Source: Bullera alba (Eukaryota; Basidiomycota; Tremellomycetes; Tremellales; Bulleraceae). Taken from it: a stretch of DNA of 64,000 nt. Positions 1 to 11,741 of the stretch are shown piece by piece. The notes below the pieces were generated by a model, which was not told the DNA's origin, ran no database searches, and worked only from the letters and a program-made list of their open reading frames with translations. How positions within the stretch are numbered: position 1 is the first letter of the stretch; each line of letters opens with the position of its first letter. A program made the position numbers and the translations under genes. The stretch spans positions 254,523 through 318,522 of the forward strand of contig BCIX01000005.1 of NCBI GenBank assembly GCA_001600095.1. Reading direction: 5' to 3'.

Positions 1-403
1 CCAGTCTGGACGACTATGCATGCCTGATCTGCACGACAATCGCCTTTAAGCCGATCCGTCTCGACTGCGGGCACCTCTTCTGCGTGCGGTGTTTGGTCAA
101 GATGCAGCGCGCGGGCAAGTCGGAATGCCCGTTGTGTAGGAGCAAAGTGGTCCTACTGGCCGATAAGAACTCTCTCGATCTGACCGTCATGAAGTGAGTC
201 ACACGCCTGAGTACAATACGTGTGCTGCCGCGCAAGTTGATTGTTGACGGCGATATAGCTTCATGAAGGATTGGTTCCCGAAAGAAGTAAAGGAGAAGCA
301 AAGGGAGAATGAGCTTGAGATTGCAAGTGAGAATGCGGGCGTTAGTGGAACAGTCGTCAAGGCGAAGAAAGGGAAGAAGGACGAAAAATGCGTCATCATG
401 TGA
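1..403 (+). CDS. RING-finger E3 ubiquitin ligase, C-terminal part (SPX-RING / RING-14 type)
   Basis: Only the 3' end is in the window. The open frame carries a C3HC4 RING finger: CLIC near the start, then CGHLFC, CVRCL and CPLC. An intron (gtgagt at 194 to tag at 258) is removed in frame and joins the coding sequence to MNFMKDWFPKEVKEK, a C-terminal tail I associate with fungal SPX-RING (RING-14) proteins, which link phosphate or inositol pyrophosphate sensing to ubiquitination. The protein ends K-C-V-I-M before TGA (401-403). This is a CaaX box with terminal Met, the class usually farnesylated, and would put the ligase on membranes. The N-terminal SPX domain, if present, lies outside the window, so the subfamily call rests on the tail. 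Confidence 0.8.
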
Positions 404-633
404 GGTGGATCTCCGGTGTTTGGGCTGTAAGACCAGGTCGTCAGACGCACGCCTTGTACACACGCTTCAATGCTTGTACAGTATACATGGATTGATTGGT
501 TGTATGCGTCGTCTGCCACCCAACGGTGTTGCTATCGAGACTTGACTTACTGGGCATTCGACGGAAAGCAATCGTCGCCCTGCTGCGAATCAGTGCCTGC
601 CGTGTGTGACATAGACTTTCTGCTCGATGCCGG

Positions 634-2381
634 CTACCATAGGGATTCGGCTGCGTCCGATCAGCATACATCCATCGACTGCAGACACCAGGCTCACCTT
701 GCTCCGTTTGCACCGCTCTATCCACTCTACCGCCAAAGATCCGCTTATACACGAATCGCTTGTCATACTCCCTCATGACCTCGGCACTGAGGACCATCCT
801 GTCCTTGACCAGCTGGGCGTACGTCGTCGCGAGGTGGGAGAGGAGGAACGAAGTGATGAGATGCAGCATCGGCGTGAGGAAGGGATGTAGCGGAGTGAGG
901 AGGTATGTGAGTACGGGCGCCGAAGGTGGGTATGCGCTACGCCCACATCAATTAGCTTTCAAATGGGAGGGATGAAGGGGGTGAGCTTACCAGAAGAAGG
1001 CGAGGGAGAACTCGGGCGGTTCCCATACTCTGAGAGACTGTATCTTGTCCTCGTTGTAGCTATAGGCGGAAGAGGCGTGCTGAGAGTGATGCCCGAATAT
1101 CGACAGGATCGTGAAGCTGAAGTGCAAGAGTCAAACCGTGTCGTGAGAGTAAGCTGCGTCGAAACTCACAATGACCACTTGACCAACGTGATACTACCTC
1201 TGATAGTCATTCTGGCAATCTTGGCCTCGCGGCTCTCCTCTTTGGGTTTCTTCTCGGGTGATTCTGGCACGTCGGCCCGTGATCTAGGTGCGGAGATGGG
1301 CGAAGCGTGTGGTGAAGGAACGGGGTCGTTTGCCTAGCTCATGTATCAGTATGATATATGTGGCGAGGTAGGCTGAGCTCACATTCCGTAATTGCATATC
1401 GTACGTTCTGAACTTTGTGAACAGGTAGACCGAGTTTGCTGAAGCGAGAGCGAAGAGCAAAACGGTGAGCAGCAGTGTCTATAGTCCCGTCAGTCATGGC
1501 ACTGAAGAGGCAGGCAGGACTCACTGCCCATGCACCGCCAAACCCGCGACCCCTTGTCCGGCTTGTATCGTCATACTTGTCCCATCTGCTTCCAACTCCG
1601 GTGGGCGCAGGGCTCGAGCGTAGGATGCTGTCATACTCCTTGTGTGAGCTGAGCAGGGGGGCTAGCAGGAGCCACTGGACGGCGTTCAAAGCGAGAGAAG
1701 TAGGATTGGCGAGATGTGTTGCTGGCAGGATAGTCTCGACGGACGTGGGGAAATGTAGTGACACTTGATCGTATATCGTCTCCGGCAGTTCCATTATCCT
1801 AGATCCGCAGTATCAGTATCACAGCTCACAGCACCAGAAGCAGCGGAGATGGGCAGCTGTACTGACCTTTGGTATAGAGGTCTCTTGCGAACGAACCGTT
1901 TCTTCCTCTTGACCTCTTTCGAAACTTCAGTCTCTGGTGTTCTGGATCTAGCCTCTTCCTCTGCCTTTCTACCAGCACGCAGACTGGCGGCCATGTCGAA
2001 TGGGATACTGGTACTCTTACTCAGTGCACTAGGGGGCGTCGAGGTCGCATAGGGCGAGTAGAGGATCTTTGGGGTGTGGGGCGTACTCGGTCTAAGAGTC
2101 TTCGGGGTCGATGGCCCAGGTTCATCACCTTCCATGTCGTCATCTTGGGTCGACGTGCTGGAGTTTTTGTACCGAGATACCGCGGGACTAGCAGGGGTGG
2201 ACTGGCGACGACCAGATCTGGTCGGTTTGGATAGAGGTACCGGAGATGGAGAGGGAGAGTCGTCTTCAGCTTCCAGAGTGGATAGGTCCTGTCGGGACGT
2301 CGAGTGGGATAGCCTCGAGGGCGTTCGAGAGAATGCGGGGAGAGTTCGCCTCGCAGTTCGAGCCAGAGGTGATTGCGACAT
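634..2381 (-). CDS. NUR1: Nuclear rim protein 1 (Nur1/Mug154 family)
   Basis: Inner nuclear membrane protein; in yeast the Nur1 partner of Heh1 anchors rDNA and silent chromatin at the nuclear periphery. Read 5' to 3' on the minus strand, a Ser/Pro-rich disordered N-terminus starts MSQSPLARTARR (ATG at 2381). The family core follows: VRKRPLYQR, then hydrophobic segments around 1790-1720 (NAVQWLLLAPLL), 1460-1410 (LLLTVLLFALAS), 1190-1080 and 900-830. It closes with the conserved signature RMVLSAEVMREYDKRFVYKR and VQT. Six short introns keep the frame. With the last intron (donor GAGCAAG|gtgagc) removed, the stop is TAG at 634-636. Left unspliced, the frame would run on to 441 with non-conserved sequence. 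About 470 residues. An upstream in-frame ATG at 2516 is possible. It shares a 328-bp divergent promoter with RIM20. Confidence 0.75.
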
Positions 2382-2709
2382 GGCGTAATACCTTCGACTC
2401 TGGATCCTCCGGTGGGGATCGACGTATGCCTCGCTCCTGGCCGACACTGCTCGAAGGGGAGACTTGACCCAGTCCAAACCCGGTCGAGGTTGAGAAGCAC
2501 ATTCAAAGCCGGACACGACGACGTGCCTTGTTGATTTTGACTTTTGGTGGGATCAAAATCTGATGACGTGGAAGATTTGGGATGACCGCCTGGCAGAGGA
2601 AGGGCACTAAGAGCTGGACAGCAGGTCATACCTTCGTGACATTGTACATACATCGGAACACCTATCAGAACCCATCTCTGAAGGGCTATCAGGCTATTCC
2701 ACCATCAGG
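2382..2709. promoter_or_regulatory. Divergent intergenic region NUR1 / RIM20
   Basis: This 328-bp stretch lies between two start codons pointing outward, so it should hold both promoters and 5' leaders. A TGACGT-like motif (gatgacgtgg, near 2561) is visible. I see no clear TATA box and no further gene. Confidence 0.5.
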
Positions 2710-5700
2710 ATGGTGAGTCTGGAAACTGGCTTGAGTCTAGTCCCGGAGACTTGCTGACACTCACCATAGTCAAACTTCCTACCCATCCCTGCCAAACGAG
2801 CAGCCTCGATTCCTACCTTACCACAACACCTCCTCGCCTACATCTCCGAACACTTCAGGGACACCCACCCAGATGCCTTCAAGAAGGATGTCGAATCGCT
2901 AGTCAGGCTGAGAAAGGAATTTGTCGAACCCAAACCAGAACCGCACCCGAGTATCGCCCAGGGCCTAATGAGGTGGGTTCAGCCGGTCTACCCTCGCGAA
3001 GTGAAGTGGTACTGATCGCGCTGGGGATAGATATCATGCGCAAGTCGCTTTCTTGTGCACGAAATTCCCTTCAAATGTGCGTTTGGCAGAGTTGTATCGG
3101 GAGCTCAAGGAGGGGTGACTGATATTGACGGATTGATAGATCTCCCTTATGGTGTCCTATCACCTCCCCTTTCCACCCGTCTTCTCTCTAACGCCCGACG
3201 CACCGATCTCACTTCCATCCCTGACGTTTGAAAGGGCGAGCGTCCTCTTCAACGTGGCCTCGGTGTACGCCTCGATGGCAGCGGCAGAGCGGCGGGCAGA
3301 AGCAGAGGGCATCAAAAGGGCCCTAGGATACTTAACGGTGAGTTCAGCGTATCATCTCCAATTGCCATCTGCAGTACTTTGAACAGTACTGATCTGCTCA
3401 TTTAGGCCGCAGCAGGTGTCCTGGACCACTTGGTCAAAGCGATCTTGCCAACGCTCCTGACAGAGCTCTCGACTGCCGGAGCAGCAGGGTACGACATGAC
3501 GGAATCGTTCTTGACTACGATGAGGGAATTCCTGTTGGCAGAGGCTCAAGAGTGCTATTGGCAGCAAGCGGTCCTACGTGAGCTGTCCCTCGTCTTGAGT
3601 TGGAAAAAGCTCATAAGCGTACAGAGGGGACGTACAAGAATGGTCTGATAGGCAAACTGGCAATGAAGGTAGCTTCTACGTGCCTCGCCAGGTGGGACAT
3701 TAGCTAAGATCACTTGTGCAGGTCTCGGACTACTACAAGAGCGCTCTGACAGCGGCAAATAGCGCAGATGCCCCGTCTGCAGGCTTCTTCCCTCCAGTGA
3801 GCTGCTTGTGTGTTCCGTTGTCATACCTTTGAAGCTGACTCCGTTCTTCTAGAACTGGATGTCTCATATCACAGTGAAACAAATGCATTTCGAAGCGGCG
3901 GCTCAGTTCAGGTTGTCCATCGACGATTTGGAGAAAAGTAGATACGGAGAGGAGATTGCTAGACTGAGGGTGGCCGAGGGCCTGACCAAGAAGGGCCTGG
4001 ACGCGGGGAAGAGAGGAGTCGCCGAGTCCGTCCTGTCCGATCTCAAGGTGGGTCGGCCTCATTTCGCAGTGAAGAATTGAAGCTCACTCGCTCTTAGAAT
4101 CTCCAAGCCGCGGTCAAGAGTGCACTCGAACGAGCTGTCCGGGATAACGACTTGGTCTACGTCCAGCCGATCCCGCCTGCAACGCAGCTAGCACCGATCG
4201 TCGGCGCTGGCATGGTGAAATTGCAGGTCCCGAAGGAGGTCGCCGAGCCTATAGCCTGGTTGATGGGTAAGGACAGCGGAATGGAGCCGCTGTTCAGTCA
4301 GCTGGTGCCTTATGGAGTTCACCTGGCTTTGAGCATATACGACGATAGGAAGGATACGCTGGTTCGAGAACTGGATGGAAAGCGGGAAGAGCTGGACGGT
4401 GTGGCTGCGAGGTGAGCTTGTCGTTCTTTTACGGTCTTTCCTCCGCCCACTGAGTAGACTCTGGTCGAAGGAGCACTGGCTGATATACCGTAGCACTCTG
4501 CAATCGCTCAATCTCCCTGGATCGATACAAGCCCTAGAAAGACCAGTTGGGCTCCCGCCGTCTCTGTTGAAAAAGGCAGAAGAGGTCGATGCGGCAGGAG
4601 GAACAAATAGGATCAAGCATTTGTTAGCAGAGGCCGGGCGACTTTCGCGTGTCAACGCAAATATGTTGTCCGAGGTGAGCTGCGAGATATGTCTTTATGA
4701 TATACAGAGCTGACCTTCCTTTCAGTCCCTGGATATCCTGGACCAAGAGGCTTCGGAGAACGAAGATCTAGTAGCTCGGCAGCCCCACCTTGCCAACACG
4801 AGACCACCATCCCATATCGCCAATGCGCACTTGATCACCACGGCAAACTCGTACGACGGGACCTTGAAGCAGGCTGGTGGCAGTGACGAGACTGTACGGG
4901 CGAAATGGGCAGAATGGCAGAAACGGATCGAAATTCTTGCCGGAGGGGAGGTACGTCACTATCTACTATCCCTGCAATCCCTCGCTGACCTGTACCAGGA
5001 TGATATCAACGATCACGTGCCTACGACCTCACTGACGCATATGACACTGCCGCCATCAGTGCGGCCGTTGAGAGCGTCGTTGGAACAGCTGGACGATCTG
5101 ATAGCTCACCGGGCGACGCTGGTATCAGAGGCAAAGCAGATCAACAAGAACGACGACATTAGACCGAAAGTCCTACAGGAGGCGACCAAGTTGGCACACG
5201 GGGGCAGTGGTGACGTCAAGACGGAATGGTTCGAGGGGCTCTTCGAGGAGAGTCTACGGAGGTATGACGAGGTCAAGGGTGACATGGACCGGGAAGTGGA
5301 GAGGCAAGAGGGATTACTGAGTCAGATCAGGGTGAGCCACCCCAGTCGTGCGATATAGGCAACAAGTGCTGACTCTGGCGTAGGATCAGAATATGGCGTT
5401 CTTGGCCGAACGCAAGGACGACCCCAGGGTCCGCGAGAGGGAACACTCGTTGCAGGAGATGGACCTGGCGTACTGGAAATGGCGAGAGTTGATCGATAAT
5501 GCCGAAGAAGGCATCAAGTTCCATAATGGCTTTGCGGAGATTCTCGGTGGATTCAAATCGGCCTGTGCGCAATTTCTCAATTCTCGCAGGGCCGACGTCG
5601 GGTGAGTCCAGGTTTTGCCCGTCATATGTTCAGCGTTGACTGTGTCTAGGCAAATCACCCACGCGCTGCAGAATACCAGTCTATCCCAAGGCTCGAATCC

Positions 5701-6103
5701 GCAGGATTCGTACCCCTCGTCGCAGGATTCGTACCCCCACCAGCAGCTCTCACCACCGCCACCCTCGCCACGACACATGTCCCCGCCACCGCAGCAGCCA
5801 CCTCAATTCTACTCATCCCCCCCTGCCGGATTTAGTCTTCCCCATCCGAACGCCTCATCCTGGACCTCTGGCTCTGACCTCCTGCCACCACCGCCGCCCC
5901 AGCCGATCCTGCGGTCCGGCGGCGTTCCGACCCAGCAATCGAGAACGCCCCAGACGGAGACGCCGAGGCGAATGACCAGGAGTCAAGCTGCAGCAGGGGG
6001 AACGCCGGCCGGGACGCCAAGAGGGGCCAGGAAGGATATTGGCGATGCGGAGAGGAATCCCTATAGCGGGGGCAGGCGGAAAGACGGGGGCGGCGTGGTA
6101 TGA
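2710..6103 (+). CDS. RIM20: RIM20/PalA, BRO1-domain scaffold of the alkaline pH (Rim101) pathway
   Basis: An ALIX-family adaptor that binds ESCRT-III (Snf7) on endosomes and brings the Rim13 protease to the Rim101/PacC transcription factor. The first exon is the ATG alone (2710-2712), spliced to TCA at about 2769. The BRO1 domain then runs through roughly the first 350 residues, with landmarks YHAQVAFLCTKFPSN, LTFERASVLFNVASVY, EAQECYWQQAVL, HITVKQMHFEAAAQ and SRYGEEIARL. The V domain follows (LNLPGSIQALERP, GLPPSLLKKAEE). The end is a Pro/Gln/Ser-rich tail with several PPPP runs, as in ALIX-type proteins. About 15 introns and about 850 residues. The match to PalA rather than Bro1 rests on the N-terminus (NFLPIPAKR) and the KYGEE-like and LNLPGS blocks. 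The tail contains a small tandem duplication of QDSYP (near 5700-5735). Confidence 0.9.
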
Positions 6104-6695
6104 GTGCCAAGGTGGGCAGATTAGACCATTACAGTGCGAGACCGTTGCTGAGTCATGTCCAGACTTGTATCTCAGCGTTTCCGCAATCCGCATGCATCAG
6201 AAGGATATACCAGGATGTGACACCAGAGTCTGAGGTTCAAGACTGATGACTCGTCATGTGCTAAATCTCGATCATACAGCAAGAAAGCTGCAAACAGGGT
6301 GGACCGCCACATCGGCTTACCGCCGAACTCACCCTTTGTCCTCGTCGGCTCAAAGGATGTCCACAGATGGCGTTTCCAAGGCAGATCATCGACCTCGAGT
6401 CTACTTTCTCGCTTTGGAACATCCCAGACGTTGACCGGAAGACCACTCTGACCATAAGTCTGACGAAAGAGAGAACGTTGGTGAGATTATCACATAGCTT
6501 GACAATCACTAAAACGAACAGCGAGTCCCAAGTTGTCTGTAACGAACAGCAAAGCCTTAGCCCGACGCTAGCCACTACATCGCGTGCCGCAGTAGCTAAC
6601 AAGTCAAACAGCTCACAGCTCACACTCGACGACACAACCCTCGAAACAGCTACGAAGAAGACAAACGCTCCAACCCAACAGACAGATCCATTCGC
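6104..6695. other. Intergenic region RIM20 to orphan gene
   Basis: 592 bp without a credible gene on either strand; the short frames here lack splice logic and composition bias. Probably the RIM20 3' UTR and the promoter of the next gene. TATA-like stretches (tatata at 6725, tatataaa at 6735) lie just past its right edge. They would sit upstream of the second in-frame ATG of the next gene. Confidence 0.5.
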
Positions 6696-7705
6696 ATGTC
6701 ATTGACAAAACCCCAGGCGAGGCCTATATACAGGTATATAAACCGCGAGGAAGACTCCATGATGACGCCCTTCAACACGCCGGCTGAGCGAGCACCGACT
6801 TGGCAAGGCCGACCCGCCCACGGCGCGTCTCTCGAAGCCCGATCGCCCCTCGGTCTCGGCCAAGTCGCCCAGCAGCCACAAGGGGATGAGGCAAGACCAC
6901 CGCTAGCCCGAATCGCCTCTGATAACCGCGGAGCCCCTGCCTCTGCCCAAGGAGCCGGGGCCGGGGGCATTGGCCCAGCGAGGGGTCGTCCCATCAACGC
7001 CGCGAGCGCAATGAGGGGTAGGGGAATGGGTGGATACACCGCCACGCCGGGTAATACCCCCAGCAGCGTGGAGAGGATCGGGAGGAGGATCGCCAGCAAT
7101 CTGTTCATCGGCGGGGATCAGGACAAAACGGGTGCCGGTGGCGGGGACGGAGGAGTAATTCAAGGTCAGGCGGTAGGATCAGCTGCGATGGAAGTGGGAG
7201 GCAAGGCGAGGTTTGACTCTAGTAGGATCGTACCGCCAAGTTATGAGTGAGTAGGCTGTGTCCTCTGAACGGAACCTCTTCCAGACCGATTGCGTGTTGT
7301 GGCTCACACATCCTAGGAGACGCTTCTCGGAGGGCCTGATAAAAATCGAGTACGTGCTCCAACTCCGCCTCCCATCGAGCGTAGCGTTCAGAGTATACTG
7401 ACCACAGTAGCCATCGCTTCAACCAAGGCCAAGCCAGTGGCAACTTCGCGCCCAGGCCCGATCGTTCTGGAGGCGAAAGCAAGCGATCGCCTCAGTCTCC
7501 GGCACACTCCCTGCAATTCAATCGCAGCCTGGCCGATTCTGCCAATCATCTCGACTGGCCAACCTCCTTCTCCTCCTCACTTCCCGAGTCGGAGGGGAGG
7601 AAGGCGGGAGAGACGGGTGGAGAGGGAGGGAAGAGATCGGACGATGAGGCTGGGTACAAGAACCACGAGGAGAAGCCCGAGGAAGTGGTCAAGAAAGAAA
7701 GCTAG
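6696..7705 (+). CDS. Hypothetical protein, Gly/Pro/Ser-rich, disordered
   Basis: I do not recognise this protein. Three exons keep one frame: 6696-7246, 7317-7349 (33 nt) and 7408-7705, each with a good gtgagt/gtacgt donor and tag/cag acceptor, ending at TAG 7703-7705. About 290 residues. The N-terminal half is rich in Gly, Pro, Ala and Arg (RGRPINAASAMRGRGMGG, TPGNTPSSVERIGRR); the C-terminal half is charged and ends EEVVKKES. No membrane segment or catalytic motif is visible. Two further in-frame ATGs occur at 6759 and 6762, right after TATA-like sequence, and may be the true start. It is tail-to-tail with the mannosyltransferase gene, only 40 bp away. Confidence 0.55.
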
Positions 7706-7745
7706 ACTTTGGCAGACCCGAAAGGTGTGGCAGCTATCCTCGCAT

Positions 7746-9912
7746 TCAGCGGTGTTTACGAGCTGACCTCACTCTGTAGTTGCCTAAGCGAAAAGAAGAC
7801 GATACTGTGAACTGTGAAGCCAGGCCCGAGAACATGATTCTATACATGATGGATACTATGTACAAACAGATGAAGCTCGCGCCGAATTGCGCTGTCAATG
7901 TCGAGGTGATCTGCGGAAGTGCCAAATACTTTGAGAGACCAGTGTGTTCATTCCGTTGCACACGCAATGTGCCACCGCTTGCGTCTGCAGATTCCGCATC
8001 TGGATCGCCATTGAGCGCTGAGCTGCCCCGACGATGCGCGTGTTGTCCCACCCCGCTACACGAGGGAAGATGCCCAAAGTGATCCCCGATGATCGTCTCA
8101 AATCCTATCGTCCGATCCCCATCGTCGGAACAAGGACCGTTTCCGCCTGCCTGCGTTTTCGTCGAATCCAATGCCGCCCTTCCACCTGCCTCTGAATCCG
8201 TGGGCGGTACATCTCGTCGAGGGGTCGTGGGCATTCCAATCCTCTTCACCACCGTGGTACGAGCCAAAGGCGTGCAGAGGGAGGATCCTACAGGTGCATG
8301 TCAGCTCGTGCTTTGCAATTCCTCTCCTGGCGCGGGGAATGTGGCCAAGTGGTACTCACAGGACATCACCGATCAACGCGCCGTCCTCCATTCCGACGAG
8401 TTGCTCTGGGTTGACACCGTACTGAACGAGTAGATATCGTAGCACAGCGTCGGTGAATTGCGCGGGACCAGTCACGTCGAGCTATTCCCAGGATCAGCCA
8501 CCAGATTCGGCCAATATGAAGGGAGAACGCACGATACTGTTCCAGTCGTTATGGTGCTGACCGGCAGCACGACGGGTCATGATCTCAGTTGTCGCTCGCT
8601 CCAGGACGTCCAGGAAGACGGGATGGTGTCGCTTGGCCTAGACGATGGTTAGCATCTATCAAGTATGGGGGAGGAGGGGACCCACCATGAAGGTCCACTG
8701 GACGATCTGCAGGTCTCTGGTGTATCCATATCTCGGATCCTGCCTCGGGTGCTTGACGTCATACTCCACACTGACGACCAGGTTGACTCTGGGGTTGTTG
8801 ATCCCCCGCGATGCCCCGGCGACTGGGTTCGAGGCAAAGTCCAGGTCTAGCTTCGGGAGAGTGTCGTCGGAAGAGGAGTATGGAGATATCGGGCTTCCGT
8901 CTTTCGAGATTGTCTGTTGGTAGGATGGGTGGCTAGGGTCTAGGTGTCGCATCGCTCGCTGCAGGGCCGACAGAGCTCGCGGTGTGAGATCATGTGCGTG
9001 GGTCCCCCAGAAGTTGAGGTCAGACAGGGGCTATCGAGAAATGTCAGCTCTAGCAGCCGGAGGAGGTTGCGGAAAGCTCACCGCAGTGTCAGAGTCGGTG
9101 TACAGGCCACCTTTGGCTAGCATGAGCATATACCTATACGAACACCTAATCAGCTTTACGGATAGGAGAAATAATGTCACCCACCTCAGGAGATCCGACT
9201 TGAGCACTGGACGCTCGAGCCCATGCCACATTTCGTTCCAAGCGTCTCTTCCATCCTTTGCCTCTGCGTCGTCGACATGACCATCGGATTTCCTCTCCGT
9301 GACCTCGTCATACCACTCCTCCATCATGCCATCATCCGCCACGCGAATGTCCCATCCAGAAGACTCGAGCCTCTTGTGCCAGTAGCTAAACTCGCTGGGA
9401 ACACCAGCGGCTCCCTCCTTGTCGAAACTGTAGATGACCTTGTCAAACTCTGCCTGTTCGTAAGAAGGCTTTGCGTCGACCAGGTTGTTCAAGCTGGCGA
9501 TCAAGCCGTCGTGGTTCCGCGTGCCGACAAAGTATTTATTGACAAAGCCTTCCAGTCGGGCAATGTATTTGTTGAAATCGGGGTCGAGGTGTCCTGCCGG
9601 AGTGTGTATCAGAGCTTCTGTGGCAGACTGATCGTAGCCTTTGAGCAGAGCTACTCGCTCATCCTCGTACAGCTGAGCGAGAACGTGCAGAGGGTGTCCG
9701 GCGGTCTTGACAGGGATATCTTCTCCGTTGAGCGTTGGATCGTCGTGGTCGTGCGAGGAAGAGGAGTACGACGAGGTGAGCTTTCTTGAGATGGATTCAG
9801 GGTCGAATGTCGAGCTGGATACCGTTCCCATGTGGAAGAGAGCGGAGAAGACTAGGAAGATGGCCAGTGCTCCGAGGCCGAACAGGGCCTCTCGTCGACG
9901 AAAGAAGGACAT
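7746..9912 (-). CDS. Och1-type alpha-1,6-mannosyltransferase (glycosyltransferase family 32)
   Basis: A Golgi type II membrane enzyme that should transfer mannose from GDP-mannose in N-glycan outer-chain synthesis. The start is ATG 9912-9910, giving MSFFRRREALF followed by a signal anchor (LGALAIFLVFSALF). After a stem region come the GT32 landmarks: LKSDLLRYMLMLAKGGLYTDSDT with the DxD metal/nucleotide site at residues 256-258, then APLSDLNFWG, LDVTGPAQFTDAVLRYL and, near the expected end, LPLHAFGSYHGG...FRGRWK. Introns fall between these blocks and restore the frame each time. After FRGRWK the frame stays open for about 135 more residues to 7746. That extension is unlike the family and may be mis-modelled (an unseen intron, or a stop after a missed acceptor). 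Och1 versus paralogs such as Hoc1 cannot be decided here. Confidence 0.8.
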
Positions 9913-10037
9913 CCTGGCCAAAGATCAAGTGAATGTCTTGGATGAATGATGTGGGTATAAGAGTCGAGAGACAGTCACCCGGGAAGGAGGGAGAACAAGG
10001 GATTCGACAGCGGTCAAAGGACGGCCACGGTTGCGAT

Positions 10038-10985
10038 CTACACCGGCGACTGCTGAAGTGTCGAGCTCACAACGAGATCCCAGTATGTGACTACTCCATA
10101 GACGAGCGATGCGAACCCGCTGATGAGATCTCGAGGCGGTGTGGGGGTGGTCACTATGCGATTATGAAACCGCGCACAGTGATAGCGGTGTTGGGAAAGG
10201 GAGTTGAGCAGAGGGGTGGCTGTGGGAGCTGTGGAAAGAGGGGTGATGCCGGTCCTTTCCGGTCCTCCAGGAGGAAAGATGAAGTTGAGGGAGGTGTAAT
10301 TTGACCAGACCAACAAGTTCTGTGAGTCTCCAGTCGAGTAAGGAGTTACTGATTGCGTCTGTAGATCACTTTCGACCTCCCGTCTCGACCTGTCTCGACC
10401 TGCCCAGATCCGTTGCTACTTTGAGCCTGAAATCAGCAGTTTAAGGTTTGCTTCCGTTCTCACACAGCGGGACACTTGGCTCAGCGGGACGCTGGGAACG
10501 ACGATCGAGAAAGACTGTCCCGGCGGGCCGGCACATGCAACCCACAGAGTACGCACAAACCCAGCAGCACACATGTCTGACAGTAGCACCCGCTCAGACT
10601 CGGCGGGATGGCGAGCAAAGCCGTATAGGATTAGAAGAGCGAAGACACGCAAAGTCCGCGAAGACCTTGCGAGAAGGTTGTCGACCGTGGGAAACAATTC
10701 ATAGACCGTGGAGAGCGGATACCGGTTACCACTTACCGACTCAACGGCGGTGGTCATGCTTCTACTCTGATTGTTTGTGAGATAGCTGGTATGATGTAAC
10801 ACCTGACATCCGCCACAATCAGCTGGAGATGCTGCAAACCCTCGGTTGCGGCTTGCGATGCGAACAAATGAGTTCCTGGGGGGACGAATCGTGCGTTTGG
10901 TTGAGATTCCACTCTAATGGCTTCGGGTTCTCGGAAGTACCTATCAAGCCATCCGCCAGCTAGAACTTCTGGTATAGGCTGAGCA
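10038..10985 (-). CDS. Possible multi-exon gene, unknown product (partial model)
   Basis: I do not recognise this protein, but three minus-strand segments join in one frame. A segment at about 10985-10815 (PIPEVLAGGWLDRYFREPEA ... LQLIVADV) is followed by donor gtgtta. After an acceptor at ...gtagaag it reads MTTAVES (about 10757-10737) and then a gtaagt donor. An exon from about 10322 reads NLLVWSNYTSLNFIFPPGGP and ends in a hydrophobic stretch (LISGFASLVYGVVTYWDLVV), with TAG at 10038-10040. The last intron would be about 415 nt, far longer than others here, so an internal exon may be missing. The 5' end is not resolved. A smaller alternative is a 99-residue protein starting at ATG 10757. 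No homology call is offered. Confidence 0.3.
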
Positions 10986-11741
10986 GTCACTGACAGCTAC
11001 CTGGCAAGGATCTGTCCGCTCCATCAGGCTCCATCATGCTCAGCTGCAAAGGGCAACAGCATCAGCAGATGTGCCTGAGAAGCCTCTGCCGGCCAATGCC
11101 GCCGCCACCAAGAACTCCCTAAGTGTGGCTCGAATAAGCCCTTGACGCCACATGAGACGCTATGACATCTGTGCTAAGCCGATCGACGCGTTCTCGCTCC
11201 TCGTCGTCGGTAGTGAGGACAGTCAACTACACGGTCAACTCGACATCACCCTCACCTAGCCTCTCGAGCCGCTCTTGTCTCTTGTCATCCGACAGTAGAG
11301 CAGCACGGGCGAAAGTATCTGCTCAGTCGGTCAGACCCCACCGTCGGAGAGTATCCCTCCATCACTAGTCTGTCAGACATCACTCACGCCACACTCGGCA
11401 CAGTCATCTCCTTCAGTGAGAGCTGGATCCATAGGTGAGTAAGCTCTGCTTGTTGGTGTGATCGCATTGCCGTGTATCCGGGAGTCCTCTCGTGCAAGGA
11501 TCCATAAATCCACAAGAAACCCTTTAGACCAAGCGCTGCGAGATGAAACAACCGAGCACAGCTTGGCGAGGATGGTCGTGGGGTTTCAGACGATTCGTCG
11601 TTCGCCGTCCATTCATGCTCAACAAATCTCCATACTGCTACTTTCGACTGTCCATCCCTCCCAAACGCTGACGCCTGCTAGCACGCCTTGACGGCCACTC
11701 CAAAAGCCGCTGGGCAGCTCCACTTTCCACCTCTCTCCGCA
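10986..11741. other. Unresolved region upstream of SSD1
   Basis: The right part (about 11433-11741) should hold the SSD1 promoter and 5' leader. On the minus strand between 11130 and 11432 there are short coding-like islands. One, at about 11325-11265, reads TFARAALLSDDKRQERLERL and ends at a gtgagg donor; another, at about 11210-11140, reads ERERVDRLSTDVIASHVAS. I could not join them in one frame with each other or with the 10985-10038 model. They may be the 5' exons of that gene. Confidence 0.3.

Noticed and set aside
9933..10304. 123-residue plus-strand frame starting at ATG 9933
   Set aside because: Opposite to a better minus-strand segment and overlaps the mannosyltransferase leader; Gly/Arg-rich with no conserved look.
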